From positions 1 to 17,292 of the forward strand of contig BBXU01000140.1 in the NCBI GenBank assembly GCA_001598975.1: a stretch of 17,292 nucleotides of DNA, read 5' to 3'. A program made the position numbers and the translations under genes. This stretch comes from Parachlorella kessleri. Its lineage: Eukaryota; Chlorophyta; Trebouxiophyceae; Chlorellales; Chlorellaceae. Shown piece after piece: positions 1 through 9,647 of this stretch (position 1 is its first letter; each line of letters opens with the position of its first letter). The notes under the pieces were generated by a model, which made no database searches, was not told the origin of the DNA, and saw only the letters and a list, made by a program, of their open reading frames with translations.

Positions 1-3000
1 AAGCGACCCTCCAGGATTTTCCATGGCACATGAATGCGAAGCCTCTGACTGGCACCAACACGCCTGCCTCCCTGTTGCTTTGTGAGAGCTGGTTGCCGAG
101 GCTTCCCACTTGTACATACCTGCACCGTCTCAACTTCCTTGCTCTCCAGGGTCCTTTCCAGCAGCTCTGCCAGCTCAGCCACGGTCGACAGCACACCCTC
201 CTGCGCCTCCAGCCCAGCGACCGCTGCAGGTTCCCTGGCATCCCTCCCAGGGCCGTCGGCCCCTCCCGCTGCTGCTGCTGCTGCTGCTGCTGTGCCAGTC
301 GAGCCCTCGGCAGCTGGGGCTGTCGTTGCTATTCTAGGCTTTGCTTTGCTGGCTTGCGCCGCGCCGTTTGGCAGATCCTCCTGCACCGGGAAGATTGCAA
401 AGAGTTTTTATGCAGGGGCTATGCTACACCTCTTCTCAGGCCTGCAACTCGGCACATCCCTAACCCTTGGGGTCGCTGTGTGTGCCGTCCCCTTCCTCCT
501 GACGAGCCCTCACTTCTTCGGCAGGGAGGACACCCCCTCAAGCACACCGAGCCACCGCGGATCTGCTGCGGCGGTACAATTGTGACTGACCTGCGTAGGT
601 TCCCCGGCTGCGCCCACAGCCAACTCCAGCTCGTCCGTTGCAGAGTCGCCCCGCCGGAGGCTGCCGCTGCGGCCCAGGCCGCTTGCCGCAGGCGTGTCAC
701 GCCCTCCCACTCCTGCTCCTATCAGGCGTTTGCCCGGCTTGCTGCCCGAGTCGCTACCTGCCTTGGACCTCCCTGCGCCCTTGCCCCCGCCCGTGTACTC
801 AGCTCGCGCAAAGGCCACCAGCGCGCCGACAGCCCTGCGGCGGTATGGTGGCGGCTTTGCCGCACACACCAGTGCAAATGAACAACCACTGCCACGCCGT
901 TTCCCTCAGCTGAACAGCGAGCAGGACAAGAGCAGCCCTTGTCTTACTCACAAGCACTAGGCTGTGCCACGCACAAGCCGTGGGGGGCCAGCTACAGACG
1001 GAGTACAAGGTGTCACCCAGCCTACCTCTGCGCTATGGAGTCTTTGCCCTTCCACAAGTAGTCTACCACCTCATGTTCGCTGAGCGGCCGCAAAGGAGGC
1101 CCTCGTGCCCCTGGCGCCTGCAACCAGGAAGAAGGACCTGCTTGAAACCAACCTGCAACCCCTCCTCTCGCAGCGGTACCCGCCGTCTCTGCTCAATGAC
1201 AACCAGTGGCAAGGTTGTTAGATATTAACATGAGTTAGGCCTTTCATATCCTTTAGAGCCTCTCGACTCGCTGCCCATGCAGCACACCTGGTGCCGTAGG
1301 CACAGCTTGGCCTTGTCTAGTGCGATGGCCAGGCTCTGCAGCCGGCCTCCAGCCAAGCTTTGTACTTCTTCGGCTGCCTCCTCCGCTGTGTAGCTCTGTC
1401 CCCTGTTGCCGGCATTTGAGGTGTCTGTCAACAACTGAGGCAGGGCAGCTTCCTCAGCTTCAATGAACTCGAGGACCAGGGCAGCCCACTTGCAGAGCCA
1501 GCTGGGCAGGGGGGTGCCTGCGCCCGGGAGGCCTGCAGCAAGTGACAGAGCGGGGAGCCCATTTTGTCGGGCGTCTGGGGCGGGAGTTGGCTTCCCAGGA
1601 AAAGTTGCCAGGGTACAGGAGCACTCTTCGCTCAACAGCAGCAGAGCAAGCAAGAGGGGCGGATGCACAGCAAATAAAGCACAAGACTTGTCGGTAATAC
1701 AGCAGCGTGGGTGGGTGCGCGATTGGCACCACCAGCAGCCGGAACAGCAGCTCGCGGTGCTGTGAAAACGCAGCAGCTTACCATCGGTGAGGGCAGACTC
1801 CCGCAGGCCATGCCGCTGCAGCCGCTCCTGCTCTTCCTCGCTCAGCTGCGGCCGCGACGCTGCCAGCACAAGCAGCCGGCACCGCTCCAATAACCCATGG
1901 TGGCTGGTCAGGAACTGCGCCATGGAAGATGCAAAGTCGGTACACGAGCTGCTGCAATGCCCAAGCATTGGGAGTGCATCTGAAATGACCTCGCCCTCTC
2001 TGGCTTCTGTCCCTCCAGCCAGCACCTGTCCTACACCACCAAACCCGAGCACTGTCCATGGGCCCCATTGGATTCCACTTAAGTGTCACGTCAAGCCGCT
2101 CCCTGCCCAGTCAGCCAGTCAGTCAGCGCACCGACTTCCAGGGATCTCTTCTGCAAGACTCCACCCAGCCACGGCCTTGCCCCTCCTGCCCTCGAGCCCG
2201 CCTGCACCACGCCAGGTACCTGTTTGAGGGGTGACTCCTTGTCCACATAGTAGAGGAAGGAGCCCCGGCAGTCAGCAGCGCCACAGAGGCAGGTGCTGGC
2301 GTTGAACTCCCGCTCGTTGTCAGTCTCGCAGCCGTAGTCAAGGGTGAGCTCCTCGCCAGGCGCCACAGGGCGGAGGGTCCAGATGCCTGCGCAGGGCCCA
2401 TGTGTAGTAGCATTGTTAGTCATAAAAAGAGGTACGCATTCCATGCGCGACACTACTGGGGGGGAACAAGCTGTGCCAGGACTGATCAGGGCGGGCGATC
2501 AGGGCTGCCCCTGACCCCAGGCATCAGTCCTTTCCAAACTTGCCGCTGGTACGCCTAGCAGTACGCTGGGTGTACAGCCTCTCCCAGGCATCAGTGCGGC
2601 CTGCGCATGGGATGGAGCTACCCCAGGCGGTGCCTGGGGTAGCGATTCTCATTCATTCCCAAACCGCTTGCTGCTGGCCTGTGGCGACAGACTTGCCTAT
2701 GGTGATGCGGCCGCCTGCTACCACGGTGACGGTCTTGCAGTTGGGGCTGCAGCTGTGACTCAGCCGGCTGGTGAAGTTGCCCTTGTCCACAGCCTGCACG
2801 CATGCCAGCAGCAACAGCTCAACACACGCTGCTGGGTCAAGGCTCAGTCAAGCTGCATGACGGCTGCACCCAGCACATGGTGCCAAGTTCAGCAAGCCAG
2901 GCATGACATCAGCAACAGTGCCATGACAGGCAGCCTGGATAGATAACTAGGGGGGAAGGCGTGGTGACCTCCTGGCCCAGTCACGCCCCAGCAGGCTTGC

Positions 3001-6000
3001 GCCCCGGGGGGGGGCCCCATACTCACGTTGACAAACAGCACGTCATAGCCCTGGGGGTCGGTGGCCGGCCGCTCCAGCACGACATTGTAGAAGTCTGCGC
3101 TGGCTCCCATGCGCATGCGGGCACCCCGCTTGCCAGGGCCCTTCAGTCCCCCTGCAGCCCGGAAGAGCAACAGCTGAGCACCACGTGTAATTCCCCAGCC
3201 TCCTTCCAAGCCTAGCCAGCCCCCTTTCTCACCCAGGACTTGCTTTCTGCTCAGCACAGAGCAGGAGCAGTGTAGGGGCCAGCCCCAACACCGGAGGGCT
3301 AGCTGGTTGCTGGGTTGGTGCGACCGGGGGCCCGGCTCCCGCAGATACCACCCACCTCGCTTCTCCTCCCGCTCAAGCCACCTCCAGGGCGAGTAGAGTT
3401 CGCCCAGGTACTCCCCCACAAAGGCTCCCTCCGCCAGGCCCACGGACCGCGTCAACACCACACCCTCGCCCTGCACACATGCAGATGCATCATGCCTTGT
3501 AACCTAGGGTCCTGTAGGAGAGTCCCTCGCTGCAGGCGCTACCCAGGCCAGGGGCTCCCACTGACCCAGGACGGCAAGATTCCTCACGAAAGCTGGTAAC
3601 CTCCCTTCACAGTTGCACCGCATGATGGGGTGCTTTCGATCCCCTTCCCACTTCGCTTAAAGCACCCAGCCCTGCCTGCCACTAGCCCCAGCCACGACGT
3701 GCCTTGGGGTGCACCCGAAAGTACTCCCTGTCCTCGGGTGCCACCCTGCGCGCCCTCCCCCCCGCAAAGTGCAGCTCCGCGCCCTCCACAAGCTCGCCCA
3801 GGGCCTCAGCAGTGGCCGCCAGCGGGGCCGGCAGGGGAGGATGGGAGGAGGCGCTTGGGGGGGATCGCAGCAGCCGCAGCGCTTGGCTCAGGTCCCTGCG
3901 AGCACCCAGGTGGTACAGTCACACTGGCTGGCGTGGCAGGCTGCGGAGGTGAGCAAGCCCTGGCATCCCAGGCTGCTGCTGTCCATGCTTGGGCTGCAGC
4001 AAACTAGTTCCTGGGAAGCCCGGTAGCATGTACGGTACTACCACTGATACTGCTGCTGGCCGTCCTCCAGCCCCAGAATTCAGGCATCTCTGCCCCAGCA
4101 AGGGCCTGCTGACTACTGCACCAACCGCGGGGGCAAGGCACAGCGTCCAGAACTGCATGCGTGCTCGACAATGCAAAGCATGCTTACCAGCCCTTGTCTC
4201 CCAAGCGGTTGAGGGCTGGCAGCAGGTACCGGTCGATGAAGCCATCTCTGGAAGGGTCCGCCTTCCCTGAAAGGGTTGAATACTTTGAGAAGGGCGGGCA
4301 GTGGGCCAACGCCTCAGACACGTTCCTGCAAGGCGAGGGGGTGTCAGGTGCATTGGTGGAAGGGGGATACAGTCAGTATGGCCCAAGGATGAGCAGGGGC
4401 AAGCCGGAGCTGCACTCGGGTGCAATCGCAGGTCTGTGCGCACAACACCCCATGGGTTGAGTGTCGCCACAGAAGCAACCGTCCCAAGCAACCAACGCAC
4501 CCCAGGAGCTGTGGCGACAAGCCCTGTGCCCACCACAACATCGTCTGTTCACCACATATGCCCTTCGGGACCCTGGAACCCCATTAACACTGGCCCTTGC
4601 CAGCCCAGCCCAGCCCCGTGCCAAGCGCCGCTCCCTTGCCTGCGCGTGAACTTGTCCAGTCCCCAGACCCCACGTATGTCCACATCAGCAGCCGGCAGCC
4701 CCCCGGGAAGCTTCTCCAGTATCACCAGCTCCTCTTCCTGTACCGAGGCCGCTGCCGCTGCCGGTGCTGCTGCTGCTGTTGCTGTGAGGCTGCTCCTGAG
4801 CTTAGCCGGCAGCGTGGCGGCATCCGCTGCCTCCCCGCAGTCGGGGGCGGGCTCAAAAGCGGAGATGACTGTGAGCGGGTAGGGCGCATACGGCTCCCGC
4901 CGCCAGGAGCCCTGCAGGCGAGCGAGCTAGCAAGAGGGTTATAAAAGGCTTACTCTATAAACATGGGGAGGTACCCCGCCTTGCCAGGACGCAAGGGCAC
5001 TGCAGTGGCTGGTGGCAGCAGCTCAACCTGAAATCTCCGGCATACCTTGGACTTCGCTTGCGGCCTAAGCTTCATGTGAGCAGGCAGCTGCTGCCCAGCA
5101 CAAGCATTTGGTCGTAGGTTATCGCAGCGCTTGCCTGCAGGTAGGGCTCTGTGTTGTGCTGCAGCGCCTGGACCAGCGGCTTCAGGCCCTTGGCCCCCTC
5201 CTGCGCCAGCCCCCGGTCCAGCTCAGCCTCCGCCACATCAGACAGGTGCGCCAGCCTGGCAGCAGCAAGCGCGGGACACACTTAAGTATGGCAAGGGCGA
5301 TGTAACAGCAAGATGGGGAAGGCTCCATATGTACCCGATGCACCTAGTCCAAGCCGCAGCGCTGCACCTATGCCCTCTTTCTGGTGTTTCTGGGCACTTA
5401 CCTGCTCTCTAGTAGTCCGTCCAGAGTGTGTTATGCAAGGCGACGCACCAGCACAGGCTACAGAGCCAGCCGAGTACCTGTCAGCTGCCCTACCCTACCC
5501 TGCTCACCCGCTGCCAGGGCCCCTCAGGGTCACCCCGCCGCTCGCCAAGCGCGACCGCTTGGACGACTCCTCCTTGTTACCCCGCCCCTGCCTCCGCTTG
5601 GACTGACTCCTGCACAGCCGCAGCCACAGCTGACACGCTCAAGCAGCCGTGTGTGAACTTGCAGCAATGCGCAGGGGCGGTACCGGCCAAGCCCCTTGGT
5701 GAGAAGCACAGCATGCGACTGGCGGGGCTACCACCGCGGACGGCTAGGCTGTACACCCTGACTGCAGGCGTATCTCCACATCACATGGTGTTCTGCACAG
5801 TAGCCCCGGCCCCCAACTGCAGCCCTGCCAGCGCACGGCGGTTGCAGCCTGACTCCTTAAAAGCTGCTAAGGACTCACCTGGACTCAGAGCCTGCCGCCT
5901 GCATGGAGGCCGGTGTGACGTTGCTGGGAGCCGGCTGTGCAGCTTCAGGCCTTGCTGGTTGCGCCCGCTCCGCTGCGTGCAGCGAGGCAGCTGCCTGCTG

Positions 6001-9000
6001 CGGTAGCACTGGCTGCCCCAGCGGAGCATGAGGTGGCGCGAGCGGGACCCCGCCTGCCAGCGGCACACCCCCTCGTAGGGCCAGCTGCGCCAATGCCGCT
6101 GCTGAGGCAGCAGGGTGCCCCGGTGGCGCACCAGGCGGCTGCGTCAGGCCCAGAGCCTCCTTTGCCTGCTGCTGGGCAGCCAGGAGCGGTAGGAAGGCGC
6201 CCGGTGGTATGGACCCCGGCTGGGGGAAGCGTGGGAGCCTATCCGACAAAGCAGGCGCCCCAGGGGGAGGTATGCCGGCTGCCGGCCACTGTGCACCTCG
6301 TGCTGCTGCTGTGGCTGCAGGGCCGGTGGCCGGCACCCCGGTTGGTGGTATGGATTCCGGGGCGGGCAGTGCCGGGGGCTGCTGGGGTGGTACAGCCACT
6401 GGGGCTGCTGCCAGGGTTGGGGCGTCCCTGGAGGGTGCTACTCTGGAAGAGGTGTGCACCTCCATGCCATGCTCTGCGCTGACGAGCGTGAGCGAGTAGT
6501 CCACGCCACACTCGGCTCTCAGCTCGGCCAGCTGTTGCAGCACTGCCTCCCGCCGGGCATGCAGCACCTGCAGGAGATTTATTACCGATAGGCCCTACTC
6601 AAGTGAGCGGCATGCAGACAACATGAGTGTTGATGGTCCCACAGCGACAGGCAACACAGGCTGCCTCGGGGCGAGAGGCAATGGATTTTGCCTGGCACCC
6701 TCCCCCAAGGCAGCAACGGAGGGATCCTTATTACAGGCAAGGAGGCACCACAGCATGCCTCTTTGCGATGCAGTAGCATATGCCCACCTGCTTCCTCCTG
6801 GCAGCGTCGACATTGATTGCCAGCTGCCCTGCTGCTTGCCCCTGCCCAGCTTCCACCACAGCAGCCGCCACCTGCTGCCCTGCTTGACTTGGGACAGCTC
6901 CTGCCCCGCCATCGGTGGCCACAGCCGTCCCAGCCTCGCCCCTTGTGTCTTTGCTGTCAGCCCCTGTTCCTGAGGTCTCGGCTCCCTGCTGCTGCTGCGA
7001 AGGCTTTCGTGACCGGCCTCGTTTACGCTTTGCTGCCTTGGCGGCATCGGCCCCACCGGCGGCTGCCTGCTGCTGCCGCATCTGCTGGCGCTGCAGGGGC
7101 GGGATGAACTGGTCCAAGTAGCCCTGCACCTGCGTGCGGTTGGTGCATCGGTGGGGCTTCACCTGAGAGAATGGCGGCACCTGCAGCAGGGACAGCCAGG
7201 ACCTGAGACCATCGGTCTGAACCAACTCTGGGTTCCACGGTAGCAGGTGTGGGGCTGGAGCCGCATGGCATAGAAGCTCAAGGCCTGGTTAGTAATACAT
7301 CAGTCTAACTAAAAGAAAACGCCTTACAACCTGCCACCGGCGAGAAGAGCGCGCCACATCACCAGCCACCAGCTAGCAACCTTGCCCCAGCTGCTGCAAG
7401 GGGAGGCAACAGGCAAGCTCCAGCACCAGTGGGGCGGCCCGCCACTTGGGTGCACGGCCGGGGCATCGAACCTACCGCCTCATACACATACTCCTGCTTG
7501 GCCAGGTTCCAGTGGGTGGTGTCCACGGCTATGTGCTCCCGCCCGTTGCTGTCGGTCACCCACCACCGCCTGACCAGGGGCCCCTCAGCAGCCTCGCCCT
7601 TGTTGTACTGCTCCACCCTGCCAGGCGACAGCGTGGGAAAGGTGGAGGGCTAGTTGCTGTTGCTGCTGCAGAAGTCGAGTGCCTTTTACGAGACATCTTG
7701 CACCGACTGGACCAAGCATTCAAGAGGCGGATGGCTGCTGCAAAAGTCATGGTCTTCCACTGGAGCACAGTCCTGGCATGAAGGGCACTTGGAGCGTACA
7801 AAACCTCAAGTCAGGTGTGGTGGGTTAGCACGGAGGGGACAGCTGATGATTGCCACATGCAGCCAAGGAGTTGCAGGAGCGGGACAAGAGAGTAGCCTGT
7901 CACCCAAACTTCAAGGAACACATGTTTCCGCTACTGACTTGTACCCTCCAGTTGCGCACCTGTAGCTCACAAAGTGCAGCGGCTGGGGGGCAGCGGCTGG
8001 CTTGGCAGGGGCCGCCGCCGCCGCTGTTGCCACCGCTGTAGTAGGCGTAGTTGAGGCCTGTGTTGCCTGCGGGGCCTGGCTCGAGGCAGGCTTGGCGGCA
8101 GGTGGGTGCTGGTCGGCACCACCTTCCAGCTGAGGGCTGGCAGGGACCTGTAGCGCGGCTGGGCTGTCAGCCTGGACAGCTGTGCCCGCAGCTGCAGCCA
8201 TGGCCTCACCCCTGGCTGCCGCTCCTTCTCCAGCTGGCTGCCCATCTGCTGGCTGCGGCACATCACCCACGAGCCCAACTGAGATAGCCGCCGCAGCAGG
8301 CTGGGGCTGGGGCCCGGGCTGGGGAAGGGCAGCCTGCGCTTCAAGCTCAGCCGCATGGGCCAGCTCAGCAGCAGGGGATGATGCTGGGGGCGGCTGTGGC
8401 TCAGCAGCGTCCATATTGTGCCTCCCATTGATAGGCAGAGCCACACTTGGTGCCTTGGGGGACACAGCCTGCCCAGCTGCTGTATCTACGAGCATGTTCT
8501 TCTCCAGGGCTTCAGGTGAGTGCTGTGGAGCCTCCGCTGCCTGCTGCTGCTCCTCCCCAAGCTGCTCGCTCCGCTCCTTGGGCTGCTGGCTCAATTCCCC
8601 TAGCCGCTGGCGCTGTTGCTGCTCTTGTTGTTGATGCTGGAGTTGCTGCTGCTGCTGCTTGGCTGCCTGTGAGGTGGCTATCACACCCTTTAGCCACTGG
8701 AGCAGCTCTTCCTTGTTGGTGGTTTCCACCGCATCGCAGCCAGGGACAGAGGTGAAGGAGCCTCGGTAGGTCATAACCAGGGCTGGCATTGCGCTGCTGT
8801 CTTCCTGGAGCAGGTCATCTTCATCCACAGGCACAGTGGCAAAGGTGGCTGTGGCGGCCAGGTGCTCGCCGCCGGTGGCGTCGACCAGGAAGTACAGGAA
8901 GAGGGTGACATCCCCTGTGCTCCTGTCCACCTGTGACGGCAGCCATCAGAAGGCGCCGGTGTGACGCTGATCAGGGCGCGCCGGCAACCCGGATGTTAAA

Positions 9001-9050
9001 GCACGACACTGCCGACGTACCTCCTTGTAACTCAGAAAGACGTCCGTCAT
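1..9050 (-). CDS. ATXR3: ATXR3/SDG2-like SET-domain histone H3K4 methyltransferase, multi-exon, 3' end beyond left edge
   Basis: Spliced model of 1505 codons so far. Exons in order: 9050-9021, 8930-7960, 7617-7476, 7180-6788, 6567-5879, 5609-5508, 5255-5135, 4911-4640, 4325-4188, 3895-3703, 3470-3356, 3151-3027, 2793-2697, 2386-2220, 1914-1782, 1517-1288, 1117-1026, 834-591, 380-120. Every junction keeps phase. The SET core and the segment after it follow plant ATXR3 closely: GEYLGELYSPWRW, FYNVVLERP, SRLSHSCSPNC, GEELTLDYG, CLCGAADCRG, HHGLLER, LQSLAIALDKAKLCLRHQ. In Arabidopsis this family deposits H3K4 trimethylation genome-wide in the nucleus. The start is the first ATG of a 10-codon exon with donor GTACGT. 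The last donor seen (119/118) leads out of the window, so the conserved C-terminus is missing. The SET half is certain. Joining the N-terminal half rests on phase-consistent splicing across 5256-5507; a two-gene alternative ends the upstream part at the TGA at 5504-5506. Confidence 0.82.
120..834 (-). other. Divergent low-complexity C-terminal exons 18-19
   Basis: Exon 18 (834-591) starts RAVGALVAFARAEY and continues as a Gly/Ser/Lys/Arg-rich linker. Exon 19 (380-120) starts EDLPNGAAQASKAKPR, contains an eight-Ala run, and ends in an acidic amphipathic helix, LSTVAELAELLERTLES. Both keep phase and have good donors (GTCAGT, GTATGT). They fall where ATXR3 has the region after its VWNGDGS-like motif, but residue-level similarity is weak. 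The conserved Cys-containing C-terminal block should lie left of position 1. Confidence 0.65.
268..291 (+). repeat. (GCT)8 microsatellite, poly-Ala in exon 19 on the minus strand
   Basis: Eight uninterrupted GCT units on the plus strand. On the minus strand, in the frame of exon 19, they read as consecutive Ala codons (GCA). Length changes here would keep frame and change only the Ala run. Confidence 0.9.
1026..3470 (-). other. ATXR3: Catalytic SET, post-SET and ATXR3-specific C-terminal domain (exons 11-17)
   Basis: Model residues about 1018-1337. SET starts with GEGVVLTRSVGLAEGAF and GEYLGELY. A short basic insert, KRGARMRMG, precedes the FYNVVLERP strand. The cofactor motif reads SHSCSPNC (residues 1109-1116); canonical SET proteins have NHSC, and plant ATXR3 as I recall it also lacks that Asn, so this is a family trait rather than damage. 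The late tyrosine motif is LDYG (Y1147). The post-SET zinc motif is C1162-x-C1164-x4-C1169 and is intact. Exons 15-17 then carry the helical tail typical of ATXR3 (HHGLLERCRLLVLAAS, LPSWLCKWAALVLEFIEAEE, LSEHEVVDYLWKGKDSIAQ). Nothing catalytic appears missing, so an active methyltransferase is expected. Confidence 0.9.
2387..2696 (-). other. GC-AG intron (intron 13 of the ATXR3-like gene)
   Basis: Donor ATAG|GCAAGT, acceptor GCGCAG|GCATCT, 310 nt, phase 1. The splice rebuilds GGRITIGIWTLRPV, matching the family motif QIGIYSVRAI at the same place in SET. Homology is tight on both sides, making this the best-supported GC donor. The nearby GT alternatives give the wrong frame. Confidence 0.85.
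3471..3702 (-). other. GC-AG intron (intron 10 of the ATXR3-like gene)
   Basis: Donor AAG|GCACGT, acceptor GTGCAG|GGC, 232 nt, phase 0. It joins YFRVHPK to GEGVVLTRSVG at the very start of the SET domain, where the plant proteins read continuously through a similar K-G junction. Confidence 0.75.
4326..4639 (-). other. GC-AG intron (intron 8 of the ATXR3-like gene)
   Basis: Donor CGCAG|GCAAGG, acceptor TTGCAG|GAAC, 314 nt, phase 2. It joins WGLDKFTR to NVSEALAH with an Arg codon split across the junction. The flanks match the ATXR3 segment before the SET domain, where Arabidopsis has a similar GIDPYT motif. Confidence 0.72.
4912..5134 (-). other. GC-AG intron (intron 7 of the ATXR3-like gene)
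   Basis: Donor CAG|GCAAGC, acceptor CTGCAG|GGC, 223 nt, phase 0, joining EPYLQ to GSWRREPYAP. Reading through the donor reaches an in-frame stop, and no usable GT donor lies close by. The donor fits the usual GC-intron consensus (AG before the cut, A at +3, G at +5). Confidence 0.65.
5508..6567 (-). other. Proline/alanine-rich linker and basic NLS-like segment (exons 5-6)
   Basis: Exon 5 (6567-5879) opens with a helix, VLHARREAVLQQLAELRAE. It then becomes a long low-complexity stretch dominated by Pro, Ala, Gly and Gln, with PPG-type repeats. Exon 6 (5609-5508) encodes a strongly basic stretch, SQSKRRQGRGNKEESSKR, with bipartite nuclear-signal character. Exon 6 ends at donor GG|GTGAGC, whose first bases also form an in-frame TGA stop (5506-5504) if unspliced. 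The linker is probably disordered. The basic segment suits a nuclear enzyme. Confidence 0.6.
6788..9050 (-). other. N-terminal region with a duplicated unrecognised domain and Gln/Ala/Pro linkers (exons 1-4)
   Basis: Residues 1-512 of the model. Copy one (about 1-95) contains VDATGGEHLAATATF, then TYRGSFTSV, then TNKEELLQWLKGVI. Copy two (about 329-410) contains WWVTDSNGREHIAVDTTH, then YVYEAVPPFSQV, then TNRTQVQGYLDQFI. The shared order is a strand ending in G-x-EH, a short Y/F strand and a TN-initiated amphipathic helix. The copies are separated by about 230 residues rich in Gln, Ala and Pro, including a pure run of five Gln at residues 102-106. A basic patch, KRKRGRSRKP (residues 432-441), could be a nuclear localisation or AT-hook-like DNA contact. 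I do not recognise the domain family. The fold and any role in chromatin are inference. Confidence 0.6.
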
Positions 9051-9426
9051 GATGTCTAGTCACGCATAGTACAAGGCTTAGTATTTGAAACAAGCACCAT
9101 CCCAGGTTTGCAAGGCAGGTGCGAGCTCAGCTTGTTCATATGTGAATATGTGTGCCATGCAAGCCTATGTCAAAGGCACGAGATCACGCATGGTGGCCAT
9201 TGAGCAAGGCTGGGACAAGCCGATGAAGCCCGAGGGGCGGGAAAGAAGGGGGGGGGGGACCAAGGCTTTGTCGGTCAAATAATTCAGACGGTCGAAGCCC
9301 TGAAGCGACGACAAAATCTGAAGATCGTTTTGGAATTAGTACACACTACCAGTGCAGGCACCAACTTGGCAAGCTTGCGGGTTTGCGGGCAATGCCAAGC
9401 AGTCCTGATTTTGCCGTCGGCATGCC

Positions 9427-9444
9427 GCTAAGCATGCGCTTAGC
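9427..9444. repeat. Perfect 7-bp stem hairpin with 4-nt loop
   Basis: GCTAAGC-ATGC-GCTTAGC, about 380 bp upstream of the ATXR3-like start codon. It could be a structured 5' UTR element or a binding site. Function is unknown. Confidence 0.5.
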
Positions 9445-9612
9445 AAGAGCCTTGGAAACTGATTTTCTCGAGATACTCAACATGGGGGATGCTTAATAGC
9501 GGGTGATGCTGCAGAACTTTGGGTTCAAAACCTTATACAAAACATACCCTTCGTGGTGGATATCCTGCTGGGCATCGAGCCTTTGGCAAAGGTTCCTTGT
9601 CCATCTTCCCAT

Positions 9613-9647
9613 CTTACATTCTGTAAGACGTCTTTTACATGTAAAAG
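9613..9647. promoter_or_regulatory. Cluster of three palindromes, with TGTAA on both strands
   Basis: An inverted repeat CTTACA-ttc-TGTAAG (9613-9627) overlaps the palindrome AAGACGTCTT (9625-9634), which overlaps the 16-bp perfect palindrome CTTTTACATGTAAAAG (9632-9647). TGTAA is the usual polyadenylation signal in many chlorophytes and occurs here on both strands. On the minus strand these copies are the first TGTAA found downstream of the YvcK/CofD-like stop at 10059, about 420 nt away. GACGTC is a bZIP-type core. Poly(A) signal, regulator site, or both are possible. Confidence 0.5.

Noticed and set aside
30..881. Long plus-strand open frames at the left end, including one with a hydrophobic stretch
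   Set aside because: They are the reverse of exons 18 and 19 of the minus-strand gene, which show coding bias, splice signals and phase agreement.
3002..3020. CCCC-G9-CCCC near-palindrome
   Set aside because: Lies inside an intron of a GC-rich gene; simple composition explains it.
4301..4882. 193-codon plus-strand open frame
   Set aside because: Antisense to exon 8 and intron 8 of the ATXR3-like gene; Ser/Pro/Ala low complexity with no motif.
5937..6482. 181-codon plus-strand open frame
   Set aside because: Antisense to the Pro/Ala-rich exon 5; GC-rich repeats keep both strands open.
7181..7475. Earlier exon 4 start in the N-terminal region (frames reading ALSFYAMRLQPH or ELVQTDGLRSWL)
   Set aside because: The acceptor at 7181 has the best pyrimidine tract, fits phase 0 and restores alignment with the first domain copy.
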